DNA of 5,781 nucleotides from Acidobacteriaceae bacterium (GTDB taxonomy: Bacteria; Acidobacteriota; Terriglobia; Terriglobales; Acidobacteriaceae): positions 16,529-22,309 of the forward strand of contig PMMJ01000341.1 in NCBI GenBank assembly GCA_003162255.1. Reading direction: 5' to 3'. Each line of letters begins with the position of its first letter. Position 1 is the stretch's first letter. A program made the position numbers and the translations under genes. This document shows positions 1 through 5,781 of this stretch, one piece after another. Under the pieces are notes generated by a model. The model saw only the letters and a program-made list of their open reading frames with translations. It ran no database searches and was not told where the DNA came from.

Positions 1-1007
1 TGCACTATTACGATCTCTGGCACGGGACGGAATTGACGCCTGCCCTGGCGAACGGCAAAGCCACACTGAGCTTCGATCTCGAAGGCCTCGGGTACGGCGC
101 AGTTCTGGCCACAGAAGAAGAGAAGCCGGACGGCAGCGTGCAGAGATTGCTTTCTTACATGGCGGAGCGCGCCAAGCGCCCACTGGCCAGCTATTCGCGC
201 GAATGGAAAGCCGTGCCCCAGACTTTGGTTGAAGTGCCTGCGACCCGCACGGCGCAGTCGACGCCGGACGGGATGGTGCGCATTCCCGGCGGTGATTACG
301 ACTTTCAGGTGAGTGGGATCGAAATCGAGGGCGGCAATGATCCCGGAGCGGACGTGCAATATCCGTGGGAAGATACGGCGCGCCGCTTCCATCGCCATCA
401 AATGCACGTGCACAGTTTCTATATCGATCGGACGCCCGTGACGAATGCTGAGTTCAGTCGATTCCTGAACTCGACGCACTATCACCCCAAGGACGATCAC
501 AACTTCCTGCGCGCCTGGAAGAATGGCACATATCCGGAAGGTTGGGATAACAAGCCGGTCACCTGGGTTTCGATCGAGGATGCCCGCGCCTATGCGGCTT
601 GGAGCCAGAAACGACTTCCCCATGAATGGGAGTGGCAATATGCGGCTCAGTCTGCCGACGGACGTCCATACCCTTGGGGGAACGATTGGAACGCCGAGGC
701 TCTTCCGCACGTCGATCCGGGACCCCGTACGCGGCCACCTGCCGACGTAGCCGCTTTCCCGAAGGGCGCGAGTCCTTTCGGTGTTCTCGATCTGGTCGGC
801 AACGTATCGCAATGGACCGACGAGTACCGCGACCCTCATACGCGGGCCGCGATCCTTCGAGGCGGCGCGGCTTATCAACCTAGCGGTTCTATCTGGTACT
901 TCCCGCAAACTTACCGGCTGGATGAACACCAGAAATATCTTTTGATGTCTCCCGGGCACGATCGGGCGGGGACGGTTGGCTTTCGCTGCGTTGTCGATGC
1001 GCCGTGA
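1..1007 (+). CDS. C-terminal part of a multidomain protein ending in an FGE-sulfatase/SUMF1-like domain (5' truncated by the window)
   Basis: The reading frame is open from nt 3 to the TGA at 1005-1007, so the start lies upstream. The first residues (HYYDLWHGTEL) are mid-protein; the TTG at nt 33 is an internal Leu codon. Counting from nt 3, residues 1-75 look like the end of a beta-rich domain, as in large acidobacterial glycosidase-like proteins. Residues 89-332 form the formylglycine-generating-enzyme fold: GMVRIPGG (90-97), SFYIDRTPVTNAEF, KPVTWVS, KRLPHEWEWQYAA, PWG (224-226), GNVSQW (266-271), LRGG (285-288) and terminal GFRC (326-329). The two active-site cysteines of true FGE, just after RGG, are absent (Gln292 and Ile297 align there by eye), and Cys329 is the only visible Cys. 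Sulfatase-activating activity is therefore unlikely; a binding or other role is inferred. It converges on the TPR gene, 11 nt away. Family call is firm; function is unknown. Confidence 0.9.
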   Translation, partial: HYYDLWHGTELTPALANGKATLSFDLEGLGYGAVLATEEEKPDGSVQRLLSYMAERAKRPLASYSREWKAVPQTLVEVPATRTAQSTPDGMVRIPGGDYDFQVSGIEIEGGNDPGADVQYPWEDTARRFHRHQMHVHSFYIDRTPVTNAEFSRFLNSTHYHPKDDHNFLRAWKNGTYPEGWDNKPVTWVSIEDARAYAAWSQKRLPHEWEWQYAAQSADGRPYPWGNDWNAEALPHVDPGPRTRPPADVAAFPKGASPFGVLDLVGNVSQWTDEYRDPHTRAAILRGGAAYQPSGSIWYFPQTYRLDEHQKYLLMSPGHDRAGTVGFRCVVDAP

Positions 1008-1018
1008 AAGAACGCATT

Positions 1019-2764
1019 TTAAGGCTGCGGCTGCGAGACGGAATTCTGGTTCTGCAGCGAAATCACGAACTCCTGAATCTCGCGCCGTCCGCGTTCTCTA
1101 TCTTCCTTTGTTTTCTTAGCTAATTCGTCGTGAAGTTGAAGTTGTTCCTTAGCTTTGATTTTGTCTCCGGTTCGCTGGTAAGCCTGCGCCAGTCGATAAT
1201 GCGCCTCTTCCAGAGTCTCATCGAGTTGCGGACTCACTTCTTTCGGACTGACTTCAATCGCCTGTTCATAGGCGGAAATTGCCCGCGAAAAATCCGCGCG
1301 CTGCGAATAGAGAATCCCCAATTGCAGATACGCGGCGCCGAGTTTCGGATCGAGATGGACCGCTTTCAGCAGCAGCGACTCCACGCGCGCGGAACGCTCC
1401 GTGTCACTATCGGCCGAGCCTGACGGTTGATTCCCTGGTTGTTTCCAAAGCCCGACCGCGTAATAGTAGTTCGCCAGCGCGCTGTCCGGCTGCAACCGCG
1501 CGAAGCGGCCCAATCTGTCGACCGATGCTTCTGGCAGTGCGGTTTCCACAGTTTGCATTTTCCCCAGAAACAGATACGGAGTCGCATTGCCGGGATCGAG
1601 GTCGGACGCACTCACTAGATACTGCGTAGCCTGATCGCAGGAGCCGCGAGCGTACCAGGTTACGCCAAGCGCGACCAGCATCCGCACCGATTTTGGAAAC
1701 AGGCGATTGCCCTTTGTGAAAACCGCCGTCGCCGGTTCCAGCGCGCGATGAGTTAGAAGTTGAGTCCCCCAATCGAACAGATCCGGTTCGCTGGGATCAA
1801 GCTCCGCCGCGCGCTGGTACTCGCGAACCGCCTCCAGCGGATTGCCCAGCCTTTCTTCGATGCGGCCTAGCAGATGATGAAGATCAGCTTTGTCTTTCTG
1901 CGCTTCTTGCCGACGAAGAAGCAAGTTGCGAGCCTGGGTGCGCGCTCGGTCGGGATTACCGGCGTCGGCATACGCAAGTGCGAGCTCATAAGAATTATCG
2001 TCATCGCCGGGGTTGAGCCGCGAAGCCCGCTCCAGGTAGGGAACTCCCTCCGCCGCCTTTCCGCTAACTACGAGTAACTTTCCCAGCTGTCGGTTGGCGT
2101 CGAAGTTTTCCGGATCGCGGGCCAGCGCGTCGCGTAAAGAGGCTTCCGCCGCGGCCGATGTCGCCGCCCTGGAGTCTCCAGCCGATTCCTTGCTCAATGA
2201 AACCGTTGCTCGGGCGAGCGCTTCGGTGGTTCGCAGAACGATATCGGAACCGTGTCCGCCAGAGTTCGTGGCCTGGGTCACGCCCGCCACGGTGAACTGA
2301 GGCTCGTCGAAAAACTGCGGCGCTTGTTCGGGCGTTCCTGTCGCCGGTGTTTTTGGAGAAGCGCCCTGAGATTCAGTAGATTTTGTGAGTGTGAGAACAA
2401 GGTCAACCTTGGTCGTTTCGTTCTGTATGACGTTCACCGGAGTGACGATTGCATCGACGTATCCGGCCATCTCTGCACGCAGGGTGTACGTGCCCGCTCG
2501 AAGCTCCTCAAACCGATAGCGCCCTTCCGAATCCGTGTGTCTAGTCTCGGTTGGCTCGGCGTGTGTTTGCTCGAAAGTTCCGCGTTTTAGGAGTACGGTC
2601 GCGTTTGCCATCGGCCTGCCGCTCGCATCGCGCACATGGCCATGCACCACAGCAGTGACCGTCGCCGCTTGAGACAGAGCTCGATGCGGAGCGAGAATCG
2701 TCATCAGCGCTAGTACCCAGGCCGCGATAAAAATTCCAGTTCGTCCAAAGTGGAGCATGATCAT
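1019..2764 (-). CDS. Exported carboxypeptidase-regulatory-like domain / TPR repeat protein
   Basis: Complete gene of 581 residues with no enzyme signature; probably a protein-protein scaffold in the periplasm or at the envelope. A signal peptide is visible: hydrophobic core about 11-25 and likely cleavage near SQA (31-33). Residues 36-126 resemble a carboxypeptidase-regulatory-like beta-sandwich (VHGHVRDASGRPMANATV, then GRYRFEELRAGTYTLRAEMAGY), a module also common at the N-terminus of TonB-dependent receptors. A low-complexity Ser/Thr/Pro linker (127-148) leads to an unassigned segment (149-190: FFDEPQFTVAGV, GGHGSD). About nine TPR units follow at 205-552, for example NPLEAVREYQRAAELDP and AAYLQLGILYSQRADFSRAI, with an insertion at 441-457. 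The C-terminus is a charged helix rich in Lys/Arg/Glu. The first ATG (2764) is preferred because AGGAG lies 10 nt upstream; a second ATG is two codons in, and the frame upstream reaches a stop with no other start. Domain calls are confident; the partner is unknown. Confidence 0.9.
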   Translation of the reverse strand: MIMLHFGRTGIFIAAWVLALMTILAPHRALSQAATVTAVVHGHVRDASGRPMANATVLLKRGTFEQTHAEPTETRHTDSEGRYRFEELRAGTYTLRAEMAGYVDAIVTPVNVIQNETTKVDLVLTLTKSTESQGASPKTPATGTPEQAPQFFDEPQFTVAGVTQATNSGGHGSDIVLRTTEALARATVSLSKESAGDSRAATSAAAEASLRDALARDPENFDANRQLGKLLVVSGKAAEGVPYLERASRLNPGDDDNSYELALAYADAGNPDRARTQARNLLLRRQEAQKDKADLHHLLGRIEERLGNPLEAVREYQRAAELDPSEPDLFDWGTQLLTHRALEPATAVFTKGNRLFPKSVRMLVALGVTWYARGSCDQATQYLVSASDLDPGNATPYLFLGKMQTVETALPEASVDRLGRFARLQPDSALANYYYAVGLWKQPGNQPSGSADSDTERSARVESLLLKAVHLDPKLGAAYLQLGILYSQRADFSRAISAYEQAIEVSPKEVSPQLDETLEEAHYRLAQAYQRTGDKIKAKEQLQLHDELAKKTKEDRERGRREIQEFVISLQNQNSVSQPQP

Positions 2765-2774
2765 GCGGAATCGG

Positions 2775-2779
2775 CTCCT
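2775..2779 (-). promoter_or_regulatory. Shine-Dalgarno site for the TPR gene
   Basis: AGGAG on the minus strand, 10 nt before the ATG at 2764 and 16 nt before the alternative ATG at 2758. The spacing favours the first ATG as the start. Confidence 0.65.
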
Positions 2780-2861
2780 AAAAAAAGGCTCGAGAAGCGC
2801 CAGCTCTAAAATTAAAAAATGGAATCAACCGCGATTGCCGCTGGTTATTTCTACGTTCGTC

Positions 2862-2890
2862 ATTCTAATCGTGCTCGACCCCTTCTACAA
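2862..2890 (-). promoter_or_regulatory. Candidate sigma70-type promoter for the TPR gene
   Basis: On the minus strand, TTGTAG (2885-2890) and TAGAAT (2862-2867) are separated by exactly 17 nt. The -10 box differs from TATAAT at one position; the -35 keeps only the TTG. It would give a 5' leader of roughly 90 nt containing an A/T-rich stretch (2808-2820). This is inferred from pattern only, and acidobacterial promoters are poorly defined. Confidence 0.3.
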
Positions 2891-2965
2891 TCGAGTGCCT
2901 GTGCAACCGAAGGCAGCTTGTTGTGCCTGACTTCCTGGATTCCGTGAGGTTTTTCGATTTGCTCA

Positions 2966-2994
2966 TTGGCCGTTTGTCGGGAAGCAAGTAACAT
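2966..2994 (+). promoter_or_regulatory. Candidate sigma70-type promoter for the nucleoside hydrolase gene
   Basis: TTGGCC (2966-2971) and TAACAT (2989-2994) are spaced by 17 nt, each matching four of six consensus positions. Transcription would begin roughly 30 nt before the ATG at 3032, a sensible leader length. This is a weak match based on pattern alone. Confidence 0.25.
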
Positions 2995-3020
2995 GGTTAG
3001 CGGAAGGTTTCACAGATTCT

Positions 3021-3025
3021 GAGGT
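3021..3025 (+). promoter_or_regulatory. Shine-Dalgarno site for the nucleoside hydrolase gene
   Basis: GAGGT lies 6 nt before the ATG at 3032. An in-frame TGA at 3020-3022 overlaps it and closes off the earlier in-frame ATG at 2993, so 3032 is well supported as the start. Confidence 0.75.
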
Positions 3026-3031
3026 GCAAGA

Positions 3032-4141
3032 ATGAAGTTGGGCCGATGCCGGAGTCTCATCACCGTCGCAATCGTTGTTCTAACCACATCTCTAATCTCC
3101 CAAAGCTTGGATAAAGACAAGCGCAAGATCATCATCGATCAGGACGCGGCCGGACCCGCCGGCACTGACCAGCAGGCGATACTGCTGCTCATCCAGTCGC
3201 CGCAGACGGATGTCCTGGGCATCACGGTGGTGACGGGCGACGCGTGGCTCACCGAAGAGGTCGCGCACACCCTGCGCATGCTCGAGCTCATCGGACGCAC
3301 CGACATTCCCGTCGTGCGCGGAGCTGAGAATCCACTGCTTAGAACAAAAGAATCGACGGAGCAGTGGGAACAACGTTATGGCTACGTGGCCTGGCTGGGG
3401 GCTTGGACTCCGCTCATGTATCACGCGCCACGCGAATTGGGAGCGATGCCGGAAGGGAAGCCGACCACGAAGGCCGCCGATGAAGATGCCGCCCACTTTC
3501 TGGTGCGCATGGTCCATAAGTATCCGGGTGAGGTCACGATTTATGAGGGTGGCCCCATGACCAACCTGGCACTCGCCATTTCAATCGACCCGGAGTTTGC
3601 CAGTCTGGCCAAGGAGTTGGTGTTCATGGGCGCCAGCCTGAGTCCGCGGACCGATGATCCCGAGTTCACCAACACTCCGCGCCGCGAATTCAACCTCTGG
3701 TTCGATCCGGAAGCGGCTCACATTGTGCTGCGGGCTCCGTGGAAAAAGATTGTTTGCACCCCGGTAGATATCTCCGTGAAGACAAGAATGACCAATGAAC
3801 TGATCGACAAGGTCAAGGCTGGTAACTCGCCAGCGGCGCAATATATCGGCAAGTATGCGCGCCTGCGCGGCTCTTATAACTACCTATGGGACGAACTAAC
3901 CTCGGTGGCATGGCTTGACCCCAGCCTGATTACGAAGGAAGAAAACCTCTACTTGGATGTGAACCTGGATCGCGGCGCCGGCTACGGAGATACTCTCACC
4001 TGGTCAGATCAGGATAGGCCCAAGGGCGATGTCCGGCCGGTGGAAGTGCAGGTCGACGTGGATACTGGCAGGTTTTATAAGTTGTTTGTAGAGCTATTGA
4101 CGGCACCGACGCCGTTGGCGGGCAAAGCGTCAAAGCCTTAG
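3032..4141 (+). CDS. Exported nucleoside hydrolase family protein (inosine-uridine preferring nucleoside hydrolase fold)
   Basis: Complete 369-residue protein. The family cleaves the N-glycosidic bond of ribonucleosides using a bound calcium ion. An N-terminal signal peptide is visible (hydrophobic 9-22, possible cleavage after SQS, 23-25), so it probably acts outside the cytoplasm, perhaps in nucleoside scavenging. Family landmarks: IIIDQD (33-38, first Asp cluster), GITVVTGD (63-70), GGPMTN (173-178, Thr of the calcium site), REFNLWFDPEAAH (218-230, the Glu-x-Asn pair), TPVDIS (243-248) and WDELTSVAWLDP (286-297). The Asp cluster departs from the usual DTDPGxDDA form: it reads DQD, a short Gly/Pro/Ala stretch, then TDQQA, leaving one Asp (D46) where two adjacent ones are normal. 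W286-D287 replaces the His-Asp of classical inosine-uridine enzymes and, with D70, recalls the purine-specific trypanosomal (IAG) class. Length is slightly above the family norm because of the signal. The fold is confident; the substrate is open. Converges on the next gene, 7 nt away. Confidence 0.9.
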   Translation: MKLGRCRSLITVAIVVLTTSLISQSLDKDKRKIIIDQDAAGPAGTDQQAILLLIQSPQTDVLGITVVTGDAWLTEEVAHTLRMLELIGRTDIPVVRGAENPLLRTKESTEQWEQRYGYVAWLGAWTPLMYHAPRELGAMPEGKPTTKAADEDAAHFLVRMVHKYPGEVTIYEGGPMTNLALAISIDPEFASLAKELVFMGASLSPRTDDPEFTNTPRREFNLWFDPEAAHIVLRAPWKKIVCTPVDISVKTRMTNELIDKVKAGNSPAAQYIGKYARLRGSYNYLWDELTSVAWLDPSLITKEENLYLDVNLDRGAGYGDTLTWSDQDRPKGDVRPVEVQVDVDTGRFYKLFVELLTAPTPLAGKASKP

Positions 4142-4148
4142 CGACGTC

Positions 4149-5781
4149 TTAGCGTCCTAACTGCTCCATCATCTTCCTCGCCTGCTCGTGCCCCGGATGC
4201 TGTTTGAGCAGTTCCAGCAGCACGGCGCGAGCTTTTTCCGGCGTGTCCTCGATGGCATACACGCGGGCTAAGTTCAGGTAAGCCTGATCGAACGCAGGGG
4301 CCACGCGAATACACTCCTCAAAACTTGACACGGCCTCATCGCGGCGGTGCGTGCGCAGATAAAGAATTCCCAGGTTGTTCAGCGCCTCCGGGTAAACCGG
4401 ACGCAGTTGCAGCGCGCGCTGCAGAGAGTTGAACGCTTGCTCGGTGTCGTCATTTTGCGCAAACACCATACCCACACCATAATTCGCCTCAGCATCGTTG
4501 GAATTCACTTCCAGCGCGCGCTCATACGTTTTTCGAGCCTCATCCCAGCGCTTTAGCTGGCGATACGCGCCGCCCAGGTTGTCGAGAGCTATACGATGAT
4601 CGGGGCTCAGCTTGAGCGCCTTCTGGAAGTAGCCGACCGCTTCTCCGGTGCGTCCTTCGCGCGCGGCCAGCAAGCCGAGGTTGTTCCATGAATTTGCCAA
4701 AGTGTCGGGATAACTCGCATGAAGTTTGAGTGCGCGCTCAAAACTCTCTCGCGCCTCCGCCGTTGTTTGCTGGTTCAACTGCACGCTTCCAATGCCGTAG
4801 AGAGCCTCGGCGCTTTCAGGATCGTCGCGTAAGGCAATCTGGAATGACGCGCCGGCCTGATCCATGTAACCTTGCTGAAAATACACCGAACCTAAGGAGA
4901 GATAGTTACGTCCAAATTCGATCGTGTCGGTCACGCCGGGAAAGGGAAGCGCACTGGCTAATCGCTCCTCACTGGTTTGAGGAATGTGCTGGAAGTCGTA
5001 TGCAACGTGCTCCGGATTCACGGGCCCCTGATACACCTTGACGATCTCTCCTTTTGCGCTGATCAGGAATGAGGTTGGAAGATCGAGATTACGATGGCGG
5101 TCAAAGATGTAGCGATAGAGAATGTTGTAGATACCGGCCACATCCTCAGACCCGCTCAGGATGGGAAACGAGAAGCGCTGCTCCCGCGTCAGCGTCTGGA
5201 CTTTTTCCGCATCGGACGGAGCGTCCAGGTTGACCGCAAGCAGTTGAAGACCCTGAGCCGCCCAAGCCGCGGAGTGCTGGTTGAAAACCATCCAATCTTC
5301 TTTACATCGTTGTGCTCCGGCGGCCCACAAGTTAAGCAGCACCGGCTTTCCGTGATGTGAAGAAAGCGTTCGTATGTGCCCGCTTAAATCGGGCAGAGAA
5401 AAATCAGGCGCATGGACCGGCGCCAGCAACCACGTCTCAGCCGTGGTGGGGAGCGTTTCGATTTCCTGCGGTTTCGGGTCAGCGAGCGGGATCGGGTCCC
5501 TTGCCGCGGGCGTTCTGAAGGCTTCGATTCGAGATGGTTCGGAGCCTTCTTCAACCCACACCCGGTGGTTGACCGGCAGATCGTGAAGTTCCTGCACCAG
5601 TCCGCTCGGCCAGCGAATCGAAGCGCGCACCGGGCCTTTCGCTGCCCCCAAGCCAAAGAAAACATCTTTGCTGTGCTGCGAAAGAAATCCCGATCCAGCT
5701 TGCAATGATCGAACTTGCAACGACCGGGCCTGGCGGCCCAGTTCAGTTTCTACCGTGACGACCGCGCCGATGGCGTCGCGG
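4149..5781 (-). CDS. C-terminal part of an ASPIC/UnbV - thioredoxin-like - TPR fusion protein (5' truncated by the window)
   Basis: The frame is open from the right edge (first full codon ends at 5780) to the TAA at 4149-4151, so the N-terminus lies outside; the TTG at 5718-5720 is an internal Leu codon. Of 543 visible residues, 1-80 are an ASPIC/UnbV domain (RDAIGAVVTVE, AGSGFLSQ, VFFGLG, IRWPSGLVQEL), which normally follows FG-GAP/VCBS beta-propeller repeats, so a propeller upstream is expected. A Pro-rich linker (81-115) leads to a TlpA/AhpC-like thioredoxin fold (about 120-255) with APDFSLPDLSG, KPVLLNLWA and the cis-Pro motif LPTSF (234-238). Where CxxC is expected it reads A156-Q-R-C159: the first Cys is lost, so ordinary disulfide exchange is unlikely. 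About seven TPRs fill 289-532 (for example LGLLAAREGRTGEAVGYFQKALKLSP). The family is usually exported; the signal is not visible here. Probably a surface or periplasmic binding scaffold (inference). Confidence 0.9.
   Translation of the reverse strand, partial: RDAIGAVVTVETELGRQARSLQVRSLQAGSGFLSQHSKDVFFGLGAAKGPVRASIRWPSGLVQELHDLPVNHRVWVEEGSEPSRIEAFRTPAARDPIPLADPKPQEIETLPTTAETWLLAPVHAPDFSLPDLSGHIRTLSSHHGKPVLLNLWAAGAQRCKEDWMVFNQHSAAWAAQGLQLLAVNLDAPSDAEKVQTLTREQRFSFPILSGSEDVAGIYNILYRYIFDRHRNLDLPTSFLISAKGEIVKVYQGPVNPEHVAYDFQHIPQTSEERLASALPFPGVTDTIEFGRNYLSLGSVYFQQGYMDQAGASFQIALRDDPESAEALYGIGSVQLNQQTTAEARESFERALKLHASYPDTLANSWNNLGLLAAREGRTGEAVGYFQKALKLSPDHRIALDNLGGAYRQLKRWDEARKTYERALEVNSNDAEANYGVGMVFAQNDDTEQAFNSLQRALQLRPVYPEALNNLGILYLRTHRRDEAVSSFEECIRVAPAFDQAYLNLARVYAIEDTPEKARAVLLELLKQHPGHEQARKMMEQLGR

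Larger units (their letters stand above)
2765..3031. other. Divergent intergenic region between the TPR gene and the nucleoside hydrolase gene
   Basis: This 267-nt spacer separates two divergently transcribed genes and is the only sizeable non-coding stretch in the window. It holds a Shine-Dalgarno site for each gene, weak promoter candidates on both strands, and an A/T-rich patch at 2808-2820. A 7-nt direct repeat GTGCCTG (2895-2901 and 2923-2929) and a small hairpin AGGCA/TGCCT (2911-2915 with 2924-2928) lie between the two promoter candidates. I see no tRNA, riboswitch-like fold or convincing small gene. An operator role for the repeat is speculative. Confidence 0.6.

Noticed and set aside
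33..35. TTG as the start codon of the FGE-like gene
   Set aside because: The frame is open upstream to nt 3 and the preceding residues (HYYDLWHGTE) read as continuous family sequence, so the TTG is an internal Leu.
1279..1629. A 116-codon plus-strand ORF opposite the TPR gene
   Set aside because: The TPR periodicity on the minus strand explains the region; the plus-strand product is Arg/Pro/Ser-rich with no domain, typical of a GC-rich shadow frame.
2819..2947. A 42-codon plus-strand ORF in the divergent spacer
   Set aside because: It has no Shine-Dalgarno sequence before its ATG (only an A/T-rich run), no recognisable motif, and overlaps the promoter candidate for the opposite gene. It is most likely a chance frame.
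3092..3517. A 141-codon antisense ORF within the nucleoside hydrolase gene
   Set aside because: It lies fully opposite a clearly recognised enzyme, has a composition typical of an antisense shadow, and lacks any recognisable domain. The same applies to the other antisense or shifted frames inside the four genes.
4149..4900. Possible DNA tandem repeat array in the TPR-coding region
   Set aside because: The repetition is at protein level (34-residue TPR units) and is strongly diverged at nucleotide level; it is not a recent DNA repeat or CRISPR-like array.
5313..5315. Loss of the thioredoxin Cys as a pseudogene signal
   Set aside because: The frame is intact through all domains with no stop or frameshift, and the rest of the fold is kept, so a functional but altered domain is more likely than decay.
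5718..5720. TTG as the start codon of the UnbV/thioredoxin-like/TPR gene
   Set aside because: The 20 codons between it and the right edge encode the expected beginning of the ASPIC/UnbV domain (RDAIGAVVTVE), so the gene continues beyond the window.

Overview
The window looks like chromosomal DNA from an acidobacterium (Acidobacteriota, probably the Terriglobia/Solibacteres side). This rests on recognising protein families, not on any marker gene: a formylglycine-generating-enzyme-like (FGE-like) domain fused to a glycosidase-type protein, a secreted carboxypeptidase-regulatory-domain/TPR protein with a linker seen in acidobacterial relatives, and an ASPIC/UnbV-thioredoxin-like-TPR fusion. The DNA is moderately GC-rich and densely coding. 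I see no rRNA, tRNA, CRISPR array, insertion sequence, integrase or phage gene.

Layout: (1) nt 1-1007, plus strand, is the 3' part of a gene whose C-terminal FGE-sulfatase/SUMF1 domain lacks the catalytic cysteines. (2) nt 1019-2764, minus strand, is a complete exported protein with one carboxypeptidase-regulatory-like beta-sandwich and about nine TPRs. (3) nt 2765-3031 is a divergent intergenic region with weak promoter candidates on both strands. (4) nt 3032-4141, plus strand, is a complete exported nucleoside-hydrolase-family protein with an unusual Asp motif and a Trp-Asp pair where classical enzymes have His-Asp. (5) nt 4149 to the right edge, minus strand, is the 3' part of a gene encoding ASPIC/UnbV, a thioredoxin-like domain with half a CxxC motif, and seven TPRs.

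The genes form two tail-to-tail pairs (gaps of 11 and 7 nt), and the two middle genes diverge from the 267-nt spacer, so no two genes here share an obvious operon. The complete proteins carry export signals, and the partial ones belong to families usually exported. The common theme is therefore the periplasm or cell surface: hydrolysis of nucleosides or glycans next to TPR scaffolds. A shared pathway is not shown by the sequence. The most notable observations are three enzyme-like domains with altered catalytic residues (FGE-like, thioredoxin-like, nucleoside hydrolase) and an unassigned conserved-looking linker in the TPR protein. I do not see convincing evidence of a new defence or mobile system.
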